Source of the DNA: PVC group bacterium
GTDB taxonomy: Bacteria > Verrucomicrobiota > Kiritimatiellia > CAIKKV01 > CAITUY01
Direction: 5' to 3'
Assembly: GCA_945870225.1 (NCBI GenBank)
Contig: CAMBRF010000006.1
Coordinates: forward strand, 1-64,000
Length of the DNA stretch: 64,000 nucleotides
In this document: one piece after another, positions 7,841 to 16,214 of the stretch
Layout of the letters: each line of letters opens with the position of its first letter
Position numbering within the stretch: position 1 is the first letter of the stretch
Made by a program: the position numbers and the translations under genes
The notes under the pieces: model-generated
Database searches by the model: none
Told to the model about the DNA's origin: nothing
The model's input: only the letters and a program-made list of their open reading frames with translations

Positions 7841-7951
7841 CCACCTCGGGCGGACAAGTGTGATCGGGGCCCCGCAGGGAAAACGCATCCCGATTCTTGT
7901 CTGAAAGTTTGGTCGGATGCCGCGATGTTGGCCGGAACTTGAAGGGGAAAT

Positions 7952-8713
7952 ATGAAGATCATGATTGGAAAATTGGCGCAGGGTTCAACGGGGCCGGCGC
8001 CGGAAATTGAGTGCTGGCTGCCGCAGCAGAACCAGAATGGCTTGGGATTGCTCATTTTTCCAGGGGGAGGATACGGCGGGCATGCGGAACATGAGGGGCC
8101 CGGCTATGCCGAGTACTTCTCGCAATTCGGCGTGGCCTGCTTTGTCGTCAGGTATCGGCTGAGTTCCAAGGGGTTTCGGTATCCGGCTATGCTTGAGGAT
8201 GCGCTCGCCGCCGTATGTACCGTCCGAGGCGCCGCCCGTGAACTCGGCGTGGATCCCCACAAGATCGGCGTCATGGGTTCGTCGGCCGGAGGGCATCTGG
8301 CGGCTCACACCCTTGTCGCCTGGGACCGTTATGAAGATCCGATTTCCCTGCGTCCCGACTTTGGCGTTCTCTGTTACCCGGTGATTACCTCAACCGGCGA
8401 ATTTTGCCATAAGGGGTCCATCGAGAACTTACTCGGGCCGAATCCCTCGCCGGCACTGCTGGAGGAAGTCTCCTGCGAAAAGCATGTTACGCGGAATACC
8501 CCGCCATGCTTCATGTGGCATACGACGGAAGACCGGGGCGTTCCTGTCGAAAACAGCATGATGTTTGCCTCCGCTTTGCGGAAGCAGGGGATCCCCTTCG
8601 AGTTGCATGTCTACGCCAAGGGCGACCATGGCCTGGGCCTCAGGGCACCGTTTGCCTGGGCGCAAGACTGCCTGAGATGGATGAAGGAAGGTCAGTTTGT
8701 TGCTTGCGGCTGA
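7952..8713 (+). CDS. Alpha/beta-hydrolase esterase (acetyl-xylan-esterase-like)
   Basis: The protein has 253 residues and no signal peptide, so it is probably cytoplasmic. It shows an alpha/beta-hydrolase arrangement of the BD-FAE/acetyl-esterase kind: oxyanion motif PGGGYGGH (residues 37-44), nucleophile Ser111 in GSSAGG (109-114), probable acid Asp194 in TTEDRGVPVENS, and His226 in GDHGLG. Such enzymes remove acetyl or feruloyl groups from plant polysaccharide fragments, which would suit the beta-helix enzyme encoded divergently upstream. AAGGGGA about eight bases before the ATG is a reasonable ribosome-binding site. The substrate is inferred, not visible. Confidence 0.8.
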   Translation: MKIMIGKLAQGSTGPAPEIECWLPQQNQNGLGLLIFPGGGYGGHAEHEGPGYAEYFSQFGVACFVVRYRLSSKGFRYPAMLEDALAAVCTVRGAARELGVDPHKIGVMGSSAGGHLAAHTLVAWDRYEDPISLRPDFGVLCYPVITSTGEFCHKGSIENLLGPNPSPALLEEVSCEKHVTRNTPPCFMWHTTEDRGVPVENSMMFASALRKQGIPFELHVYAKGDHGLGLRAPFAWAQDCLRWMKEGQFVACG

Positions 8714-8725
8714 AAGGGAAGGCAT

Positions 8726-8744
8726 GTATCTTCATAGTAGATAC
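8726..8744 (+). promoter_or_regulatory. Likely MazE/MazEF operator palindrome
   Basis: GTATCT at 8726-8731 and AGATAC at 8739-8744 form a perfect 6-bp inverted repeat with a 7-base spacer, 17 bases upstream of the mazE start codon. Antitoxins of this AbrB-like family bind palindromes at their own promoter, so autoregulation is the likely role. The AGAGGAGC stretch that follows (8746-8753) is the mazE ribosome-binding site, so binding here could also affect translation. Confidence 0.5.
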
Positions 8745-8761
8745 AAGAGGAGCTTATCGAC

Positions 8762-9004
8762 GTGATCACAAAAATCCAGAAATGGGGGAACAGTCTGGCC
8801 GTGAGGATTCCCCGGTCTGTTGCTCAGGACTCGAACTTAAGTTCAGGCAATGCTGTGGATGTGGCGGTTCAAGATGGTCATATTGTCATTGTTCCGGCAA
8901 GGCGGCCTCGTTTGCGCCTTGATGAACTTCTCAAAGGGGTCACCACGCAAAATCGGCATAATGAGCTTGAGTCGGGGGCTGCCGTCGGCCGGGAGGCCTG
9001 GTAA
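8762..9004 (+). CDS. mazE: MazE-type (AbrB/SpoVT fold) antitoxin
   Basis: An 80-residue protein starting at GTG with a strong upstream AGAGGAG site. Residues 1-47 show the swapped-hairpin AbrB/MazE DNA-binding pattern: ITKIQKWGNSLAVRIPRSV, then GNAVDVAVQDGHIVIVPA. The acidic and charged C-terminal tail (LDELLKGVT to ESGAAVGREAW) is the part that in this family wraps the toxin. Its stop codon shares one base with the start of the toxin gene (TAATG), the usual coupled toxin-antitoxin arrangement. It neutralises MazF and, with it, represses the operon. Confidence 0.9.
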   Translation: MITKIQKWGNSLAVRIPRSVAQDSNLSSGNAVDVAVQDGHIVIVPARRPRLRLDELLKGVTTQNRHNELESGAAVGREAW

Positions 9005-9342
9005 TGGCGGCCTATTGTCCCAAGCGCGGTGATATCGTTTGGCTTTCCTTTACTCCACAGGCCGGCCATGAACAGTCGGGTCACAGGCCCGCGTTAGCGC
9101 TCTCTCCAGAGTCGTACAATCGCAAGGTGGGGCTTGCCTTGTTCTGTCCCATCACCAGTCAGATCAAGGGGTACCCATTTGAGGTTCGTGTTCCGCAGGG
9201 ATACGAGGTGTCGGGGGTGGTGTTGGCTGATCAAGTCAAAAGCCTGGATTGGAAAGCTCGCCGGGCAACTTTTTGTTGCGCCCTTCCGCCGGAGGTTGTT
9301 CACGATGTTCTCAACAGACTCGGCACCCTGACTGATGAGTGA
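9004..9342 (+). CDS. mazF: MazF-type endoribonuclease toxin
   Basis: A 112-residue protein of normal MazF length. Visible family features are the N-terminal PKRGDIVWLSFTPQAGHEQSGHRPALALS (the loop containing GDIVW and the conserved Arg/Pro of HRPALVLS), the core strand LFCPITSQIKGYPFEV, and the later GVVLADQVKSLDWKAR with the conserved Asp-Gln-x-x-Ser/Thr-x-D/W segment. MazF cleaves single-stranded mRNA at short sequence motifs and halts growth when the antitoxin is lost. The gene looks intact. The window cannot show whether it acts in stress survival or element maintenance. Confidence 0.92.
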   Translation: MAAYCPKRGDIVWLSFTPQAGHEQSGHRPALALSPESYNRKVGLALFCPITSQIKGYPFEVRVPQGYEVSGVVLADQVKSLDWKARRATFCCALPPEVVHDVLNRLGTLTDE

Positions 9343-9424
9343 GCATGATAGGTGACATCGAATCTTCCTCTCCGTGGACGAGTCCGAGATAAAGAGATTC
9401 TCAGAAGAGTAAGGAGATGGCTTA

Positions 9425-10057
9425 GTGGGATTTTTAGACTCGTTGATGGAATCAATTATGGGCAAAGCGGTGAACCTTCCCGTTTGTTCGTTCCTGCGAA
9501 GGAAGCCGATTCGGGTGGTTTACAGGTATTATGAGCGTAAGCCGGGCCCACATTGTCTCCTGTTTCTAACGGGCAGGCGGGCAAGGTTCCAGATTGTTCT
9601 TCCGCATTATGGGCAGAGCATCTTGCAGATCTGTTCACTGTTGCAGAATCAGGAGTATCAAAAAGGTGGCGGTGAGGATGTCTTTAGTTTTTGGCCTCGG
9701 TTGGCGATCCGCCTTGCCGTAGGATCAATTATTTCGTGTCGAAACATCCTGGCGGGTCCACAGTTTGAGCTTAATTCTTCGTTTTGCGACGTCAGTCGAA
9801 CTTACGACTACCGCTTTGCGTATTGCCGCCATGGCATGCAAGAAACAATTGTTTTGGTCTCATCGCATTATAGCAAACAACGCAGTCCATACAGAACTAG
9901 CCGAAAAATAGAATACAATTGGCTGAAGTTGAGTCTGGAAGAGTTCCGACAACTTGTGTTGCATCTTCATGAATTTGTGCGCAGTAAGGAATTTTCCGAA
10001 GTAGAGAAAATTGTAGGTGCTGAAGGCAAGGGAATGGCGAAGGCGGAAATGTTATGA
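9425..10057 (+). CDS. Hypothetical protein preceding queA
   Basis: The protein has 210 residues. The GTG start has a good ribosome-binding site (AAGGAG at 9411-9416, spacer 8). I recognise no family. It is basic, with several Arg/Lys clusters (LRRKPIRVVYRYYERKPG) and scattered Cys residues, has no signal peptide or membrane segment, and ends in a helix rich in Glu and Lys (EEFRQLVLHLHEFVRSKEFSEVEK). Its codon use is less GC-biased than queA, suggesting a different history. It overlaps queA by ATGA, so it may be co-translated with it, or simply lie upstream. Confidence 0.6.
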   Translation: MGFLDSLMESIMGKAVNLPVCSFLRRKPIRVVYRYYERKPGPHCLLFLTGRRARFQIVLPHYGQSILQICSLLQNQEYQKGGGEDVFSFWPRLAIRLAVGSIISCRNILAGPQFELNSSFCDVSRTYDYRFAYCRHGMQETIVLVSSHYSKQRSPYRTSRKIEYNWLKLSLEEFRQLVLHLHEFVRSKEFSEVEKIVGAEGKGMAKAEML

Positions 10058-11121
10058 CAGAGGATGGCGGACTGAAAACTTCGGAATTCGACTATGAGCT
10101 GCCGCCGGAACTCATTGCTCAGGAACCGCTTGAGGATCGGGCCGCCGCGCGCATGATGGTGGTGAACCGGCGTGAGAACTCGATAGTCCATGCCCGGGTC
10201 AGCGATCTGCCCGCTTACCTGCGGCCCGGCGATTTGCTCGTGGTCAACGATACGCGCGTGATCCCGGCCAGGATTTTCGGGAAGAAGGCGGGGACAGGGG
10301 GGCGGGTCGAACTGCTGCTGCTGGAGGAAGTGGCCAACGGCGAATGGGAGGCCTTGAGCGGTTCCTCGCGCCGACCCAAGGCCGGGACGGAACTAATCAT
10401 GGCCGAGGGCCGCATCATGGCCCTGGTGACAGGATGGAAGTCCGGCGGACGGGTGACCGTGACCCTGCGCTCGGATCGCCCCCTGATTGAAGTGTTGGAC
10501 GAAGTGGGGGTTCCGCCGTTACCGCCCTATATCAAGAGAGCCCGCGAACAGTCACCCGGAGCCATTCAACATGACCGGGAATTCTATCAGACGGTCTATG
10601 CGCGCGTTCCGGGTGCCGTGGCGGCTCCCACCGCAGGCTTACATCTTACGCCGGGTCTGCTGGATCAACTTATGGCCCAGGGGATCAACCGCGCGATGGT
10701 GACGCTGCACGTGGGCATGGGAACCTTCAAGCAGGTGACCGCCGAGGATGTGACGGAGCACAAGATGGAGCCGGAACGGTTTTCCGTGCCGGAAGAAACA
10801 GCCGCCGCCATCAACCGGACCCGCGCCGCTGGCGGTCGCATCGTGGCGGTGGGGAGCACGTCCGTGCGGACCCTGGAGCATTCGGCGGACGAGACGGGTC
10901 TGGTCAGGGCGGGTGAGGGGCGAACCGGAATCTTTATTTATTCGCCCTATCGGTTCCGCGTGGTGGATGTGCTCCTGACCAACTTCCATCTTCCGCGTTC
11001 CACGCTGGTCATGATGGTCAGCGCCCTGGCTGGGCAGGCCTTGATCCGCCGCGCCTATGACGAGGCCATCCGCGAGCGGTATCGCTTTTACAGCTATGGT
11101 GACTGCATGCTGATTCTGTGA
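10054..11121 (+). CDS. queA: QueA, SAM:tRNA ribosyltransferase-isomerase
   Basis: This 355-residue enzyme transfers and isomerises the ribosyl part of S-adenosylmethionine onto 7-aminomethyl-7-deazaguanine in tRNA, giving epoxyqueuosine at the wobble position of GUN-anticodon tRNAs. Family features are FDYELPPELIAQEPLEDRAAARMMVV near the N terminus, LPAYLRPGDLLVVNDTRVIPAR, AAPTAGLHLTPGLL, THHVGMGTFKQVTAEDVTEHKMEPE-like LHVGMGTFKQV, and TNFHLPRSTLVMMVSALAG. Length is normal. It overlaps the upstream hypothetical gene by four bases and the start region of cinA follows at once, so the three form an apparent operon. Other queuosine genes are not in the window. Confidence 0.95.
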   Translation: MTEDGGLKTSEFDYELPPELIAQEPLEDRAAARMMVVNRRENSIVHARVSDLPAYLRPGDLLVVNDTRVIPARIFGKKAGTGGRVELLLLEEVANGEWEALSGSSRRPKAGTELIMAEGRIMALVTGWKSGGRVTVTLRSDRPLIEVLDEVGVPPLPPYIKRAREQSPGAIQHDREFYQTVYARVPGAVAAPTAGLHLTPGLLDQLMAQGINRAMVTLHVGMGTFKQVTAEDVTEHKMEPERFSVPEETAAAINRTRAAGGRIVAVGSTSVRTLEHSADETGLVRAGEGRTGIFIYSPYRFRVVDVLLTNFHLPRSTLVMMVSALAGQALIRRAYDEAIRERYRFYSYGDCMLIL

Positions 11122-11135
11122 AGGAAATGATGCGT

Positions 11136-12377
11136 ATGAATGCTGTAATTTTATCAGTTGGTGATGAACTGGTGTTAGGTCAGACCGTGGATTCCAATTC
11201 CGCCTGGCTCAGCGCCAGGCTGGCCGCGTGCGGCGTCATGACGCTTTATCATCAGACTGTCGCCGACGATCTGGATGCCACGGCGAACGCCATCCGGGCG
11301 GCCGCTGCGGCGGCGCCCCTTGTGATCCTGACCGGGGGACTGGGCCCGACGGATGACGACCTGACCCGGCAGGCGCTGGCCCGGCTGATGCGCCAGCCCT
11401 TGGTGCTCCATCCGCCTTCGCTGGCTAAAATCCGGAAGTTTTTCAAGACGCTCGGCCGGGATATGCCGCCGTCCAATCGCATTCAAGCCATGTATCCGCG
11501 CGGCGCGCAGATACTGAAAAATGACTGGGGAACGGCGCCGGGCCTCAAGGCCAAGCTGGGTCGTTCCACCTTCTATGCCTTTCCCGGTGTGCCGCGGGAA
11601 ATGATGAGCATGTTCGCCCACCATATTGAGCCGGGACTGGCGCGGGGATCCGGGCGCTGTATCCTGACGCGGACGCTGCACACCTTCAGTGCGGGCGAGT
11701 CAACTGTGGCGGGATTGCTGGGCGACCTGATGGACCGGCGCCGCAACCCCGTCGTGGGCACAACGGTTTCAGGCGGGATCGTATCGGTCCGGATTCGCAG
11801 TGATTTCGCCACACGCCGGGAAGCCGCGCAACAACTTGAGAACACCGATGCCGAGAGCCGGAAGCGACTGGGCGAGTTGCTGTTCGGGAGTGACGGGGTG
11901 GCCTTGGAGGAGGTTGTGGGGGCTCTGTTGCGCAAGGCTGGACGAAGTCTCGCCGTGGCGGAGAGCTGTACAGGCGGATTGCTGGCCAAGATGATCACGG
12001 ACGTCCCGGGCTCAAGTGCCTGGTTTTCCGGGGGCTGGGTGGTCTATTCCAATGCCCTCAAGCATCAGTCACTGGATGTCCCGATGACCCTGCTGCGCCG
12101 GTATGGGGCCGTGAGCAAAGAGGTGGCCTGTGCCCTGGCGGAAGGGGCGCGACGGAAGAGCGGGGCCGACTATGCGCTCGCGCTGACGGGAATAGCGGGC
12201 CCGGATGGCGGAACGAAGGACAAACCGGTCGGGACCGTCTGGATCGCGCTGGCGAGCAAGCGGGGGCGGAGCGGGACGATCAACGTGGAATGCTTCAGGT
12301 TTCCCGGGGACCGGGGCATGGTCCGCGATCGCGCCGCCAAAACCGCCTTGAACATGTTGCGGGTGAGGCTGGCGTAG
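11136..12377 (+). CDS. cinA: CinA family protein with nicotinamide-nucleotide amidase domain
   Basis: The product has 413 residues from the ATG at 11136, preceded by AAGGA at 11121-11125; a GTG at 11118 is less likely. The N-terminal half is a MoaB/MogA-like COG1058 domain (AVILSVGDELVLGQTVDSNS, LTGGLGPTDDDLT, FPGVPREM). The C-terminal half is a PncC-type amidase domain with AESCTGG containing the catalytic Ser, SGGWVVYSN, and LTGIAGPDGGT followed by PVGTVWIAL. In two-domain CinA proteins the N-terminal domain acts as a pyrophosphatase on ADP-ribose and related nucleotides, and the C-terminal one deamidates NMN in NAD recycling. Length and both domains are intact. Confidence 0.93.
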   Translation: MNAVILSVGDELVLGQTVDSNSAWLSARLAACGVMTLYHQTVADDLDATANAIRAAAAAAPLVILTGGLGPTDDDLTRQALARLMRQPLVLHPPSLAKIRKFFKTLGRDMPPSNRIQAMYPRGAQILKNDWGTAPGLKAKLGRSTFYAFPGVPREMMSMFAHHIEPGLARGSGRCILTRTLHTFSAGESTVAGLLGDLMDRRRNPVVGTTVSGGIVSVRIRSDFATRREAAQQLENTDAESRKRLGELLFGSDGVALEEVVGALLRKAGRSLAVAESCTGGLLAKMITDVPGSSAWFSGGWVVYSNALKHQSLDVPMTLLRRYGAVSKEVACALAEGARRKSGADYALALTGIAGPDGGTKDKPVGTVWIALASKRGRSGTINVECFRFPGDRGMVRDRAAKTALNMLRVRLA

Positions 12378-12387
12378 GGCGGCAGCC

Positions 12388-12654
12388 TTATTGCATAGCC
12401 TCGGTCAGGGCGGCCTGTTCCTTGGCGTTGATGGCCTTGACCTTTTCAGCGGTGGCCCGTCCCTGTTCGATCACAGCCCTGCCGGTGAATCCATCGACCA
12501 CGGTTTGCATCGTGGAGGGTGGGGGCTTGGGGGCGGGAGTTGAGACCGTGGCCGGGGGCGTAGGCTGGGGCTTCGGCGCCGGTTCAGGCGCTTTGCCGCA
12601 ACCGGCCATCATCCCGCCCAGGAAAAGGGCGATGGATACGAGAAAGTACCTCAT
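12388..12654 (-). CDS. Small proline-rich lipoprotein
   Basis: An 88-residue protein with a lipoprotein signal: a hydrophobic stretch and lipobox MAGC with Cys at position 19. A Pro/Ala/Lys-rich linker follows (about 22-48), then a short charged helix (VDGFTGRAVIEQGRATAEKVKAINAKEQAA). Small lipoproteins with such linkers often tether to the wall or outer membrane, but no family is recognised. It overlaps the end of mazG (ATGA), so it is likely co-translated with it, and it converges on cinA with only 10 bases between the stop codons. Confidence 0.6.
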   Translation of the reverse strand: MRYFLVSIALFLGGMMAGCGKAPEPAPKPQPTPPATVSTPAPKPPPSTMQTVVDGFTGRAVIEQGRATAEKVKAINAKEQAALTEAMQ

Positions 12655-13440
12655 GCGGATGCATCCTCCTTGCGCTGTGCCTTCTCCGTGGCCTTGACCT
12701 GATTCCAGAATGCATCCAATTCCTCAAGCGAGCATTCCGTCATCTGCTTGCCCTGCGCATGCACGAGGGCTTCGACGGCTTGGAAGCGCCGGGAAAATTT
12801 ACGGACCGTGGCGGCGAGGAGTTCCTCGGCATGGAACTTCTGGAAGCGGCTGAGATTCACCACGGCAAACAGTAGATCGCCAATTTCCTCGGCCACCGCC
12901 TCGCGGTCGCCCGACTTCATGGCGGCCTTGGTTTCGGCCAGTTCCTCGTCTACCTTGGCGAGAACATCGTGCAGGGCGGTCCAGTCGAAACCAACCCGCG
13001 CCGCGCGGCTTTGAACCTGGTGCGCCTTCATGAGGGCGGGCAGGTGGGTGGGGACCCCGTCCACGACTGAGCGGCGGCCGGATTTCTTCTCCGTGTTCTT
13101 GATGGCCTCCCACTTGGTCAGGACATCCTTGGAGCCGGTCACTTTCGTGTCGCCGAACACATGCGGATGGCGGCGAATGAGTTTTTCGGCCAGGGTGGTG
13201 GCGATGTCGTCGAAGGTGAACTGGCCCAGCTCCTCGCGGAGCTGAACCTGGAAGACGATCTGCAGCAGCATATCGCCGAGTTCTTCCCGGTGTTTGTCGA
13301 CATCACCCGAGTCGATGGCATCGATGAGTTCGTAGCACTCCTCGATCAGGAACGGCTTGAGGGAGTCCACCGTCTGTTCGCGGTCCCAGGGGCAGCCCTT
13401 TTCAGGGTCCCGCAGTTTCCGCATGATCTCGCGAACCTGG

Positions 13441-13460
<20 letters not shown>
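12651..13460 (-). CDS. mazG: MazG nucleoside triphosphate pyrophosphohydrolase
   Basis: The product has 269 residues from the ATG at 13460. It carries the tandem all-alpha MazG domains: the first with GCPWDREQTVDSLKPFLIEECYELIDAIDSGD and EELGDMLLQIVFQ, where EExxE and ExxD motifs bind magnesium; the second with VDEELAETKAAMKSGDREAVAEEIGDLLFAVVNL. The enzyme hydrolyses (d)NTPs to monophosphates and cleans the nucleotide pool. The start lies 20 bases inside the 3' end of thiC, so expression is probably coupled to thiC. A longer open frame upstream lies within thiC and is not believed to be coding. Confidence 0.93.
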
Positions 13461-14733
<1,273 letters not shown>

Positions 14734-14877
14734 AACAGAACGGTCGATCCTTTCCTGACGGCAAACCCATAAGGTATTGATTTTGAAGGGGAGAGTCAAC
14801 AAGGGGGGCGGAGGGCGCAGGGTGAACGTGAACCATCTAAATTACCAGACGGAAGGATGGAATGTTGACATTTCCCT

Positions 14878-14954
14878 CATAATCTTAATCGTAATCTTAA
14901 TCACAATCCTCTCCGGGGCAATAGATTACGATTAAGATTACGATTACGATTAGG
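14878..14954. repeat. Hexamer (GATTAC-like) inverted repeat
   Basis: 14924-14954 is a run of GATTAC/GATTAA/GATTAG hexamers, and 14878-14908 is a nearly complementary run of TAATCT/TAATCG units. Together they can fold into a roughly 30-bp imperfect hairpin around a 15-base loop. It lies just after the minus-strand beta-helix gene and supplies its last bases and stop codon. It may stop transcription before thiC, though no T tract follows; it may equally be a mobile or slippage-derived simple repeat. Confidence 0.7.
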
Positions 14955-16206
14955 ATTTCTGCGGGATGCTGCTGACACCTAACTCGAACCCTTTGGCGGT
15001 GACATTGCTCTGGTGGATATGGGCAATGTGGCCGGTGTTTCTCAGGATCACCCCGCCGGCCTCTTCGGCCCGGGCATTCAGATTCTGAATCCCAAGCTGG
15101 CCGATGGTCCCGCGGTTATGGAGGATGTTGAGGGCCCGGCCGCAACGGTTAATCAGGGTTACTTCACTGAGAACCAGATTCTCAACATGGGCGCCCTCCT
15201 CAATGTGGAGGTCATCGACAGGCAAAGCGGTTTCCGTGCGGTGATAGTCGCGTATCACCAGGCTGGAGACCACTGCCGGCGCGTCAATCCAGATTTGTGA
15301 GTGGCCGGACCAGACTTCCGCTGGAGGGGTCGCCGGCTTGGCGTCAGAGGCCTTGGAACAGAAAACCCCTGAGATCAAGATGTCCTCAAAGGTGCTCGGT
15401 TCACCGGGATGAACCTTGTGATTGGTAAAGGAAATGACATTGGTTCGGTATGTGCCGAAGATGTTGGTGAGGGTGACCCGGCGGACGGGCGACCCGGCGG
15501 AGAGCAGGCGAACGGCGGTATAGCCATTTTCGCACCAGAGTCCGTCAACCTGAATATCCTCGATCGGACCCCGGCTCAATTCCGCCATCTGCCCGTCATC
15601 GGCATTAAGCGCGACCATGTCATCATTCGTGGCGCCCTTGAGATTGGCGATCCGGCCATGCCGGCTCGGGCCGTGCACATGAATGCCGTCCATGTTGTTG
15701 CGCCGCATATTGTAGTCGAACGTGATGTCCTCGACGGTGAACTGGTGCAGATTGCCGCCCTGGAACCCGAACATCTCCGGATCCTTGAGCGTCAGGTTGG
15801 CAACCCGGAGGTTCTTAACCCGGTTAAACTGCATCAGCACCCCGAGATAGCGGGCGGGATCGTACGGGACCCGCCAGCTTTTCCCCTGGTGGTACTCACA
15901 GGTCTGATGTTCGTTGTTGCCGTCCCAGATGCCGCCCAGCACCGTGATGTTGGTATTGCCGGACGCGTGGTCAACGTTGGTGAGCATATGCTGATGGGCG
16001 TGGTCGGCCAGTCGGATAACGGCATTCCGATCCGCCGTCAGGGTCTGGCAGGAATGCATTTTCAGCGGCCGGCTGATGAGGTAGTGGCGAGGGGGGACGG
16101 GTAGGTAAACCGTGGATGCCCCGCTGTCCAGCGCCGCCTGCAAGCCGGCTGTGTCATCATGGGTTCCGTCGCCGATCACTCCGGGATAATTGGATACGTT
16201 GAGCAT
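14950..16206 (-). CDS. Right-handed beta-helix protein (GH28/pectate-lyase-like)
   Basis: The protein has 418 residues. The start YPGVIGDGTHDDTAGLQAALDSG matches the N-terminal 'GDGxxDDTxAxQxAid' motif of pectate-lyase-3/GH28 beta-helix proteins. Coil repeats such as NITVLGGIWDGN, KNLRVANLTLKDP and FTVEDITFDYN follow. RRNNMDGIHVHGP and GATNDDMVALNADD correspond to the NxDGxd and DD acidic motifs of the GH28 active site. No signal peptide is present. It is the last gene of the SDR-M81-glycosidase operon, starting eight bases after the glycosidase stop. The likely job is breakdown of uronate-containing or branched plant or algal oligosaccharides; the substrate is not deducible. Its final codons come from the hexamer repeat. 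Confidence 0.75.
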   Translation of the reverse strand: MLNVSNYPGVIGDGTHDDTAGLQAALDSGASTVYLPVPPRHYLISRPLKMHSCQTLTADRNAVIRLADHAHQHMLTNVDHASGNTNITVLGGIWDGNNEHQTCEYHQGKSWRVPYDPARYLGVLMQFNRVKNLRVANLTLKDPEMFGFQGGNLHQFTVEDITFDYNMRRNNMDGIHVHGPSRHGRIANLKGATNDDMVALNADDGQMAELSRGPIEDIQVDGLWCENGYTAVRLLSAGSPVRRVTLTNIFGTYRTNVISFTNHKVHPGEPSTFEDILISGVFCSKASDAKPATPPAEVWSGHSQIWIDAPAVVSSLVIRDYHRTETALPVDDLHIEEGAHVENLVLSEVTLINRCGRALNILHNRGTIGQLGIQNLNARAEEAGGVILRNTGHIAHIHQSNVTAKGFELGVSSIPQKS

Positions 16207-16214
16207 AAGACCCC

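Larger units (their letters stand above)
7503..7951 (+). other. Divergent intergenic region carrying dispersed repeats
   Basis: There is no credible gene in these 449 bases between the minus-strand beta-helix gene and the plus-strand esterase. The region is more AT-rich than its surroundings up to about 7775. It contains a GACAGGATTTACAGGATGA-type motif (about 7669-7697) and a palindromic repeat (7751-7840) that also occurs, in opposite orientation, in the divergent region before alaS. Promoters for both flanking genes must lie here, but I could not assign convincing -35/-10 boxes. Confidence 0.6.

Noticed and set aside
14734-14877. A TPP riboswitch before thiC
   Set aside because: Looked for CTGAGA and ACCTGAT...GGTAATACCAGCG-type elements on the minus strand between the thiC start and the hexamer repeat; none was found, only a good ribosome-binding site.
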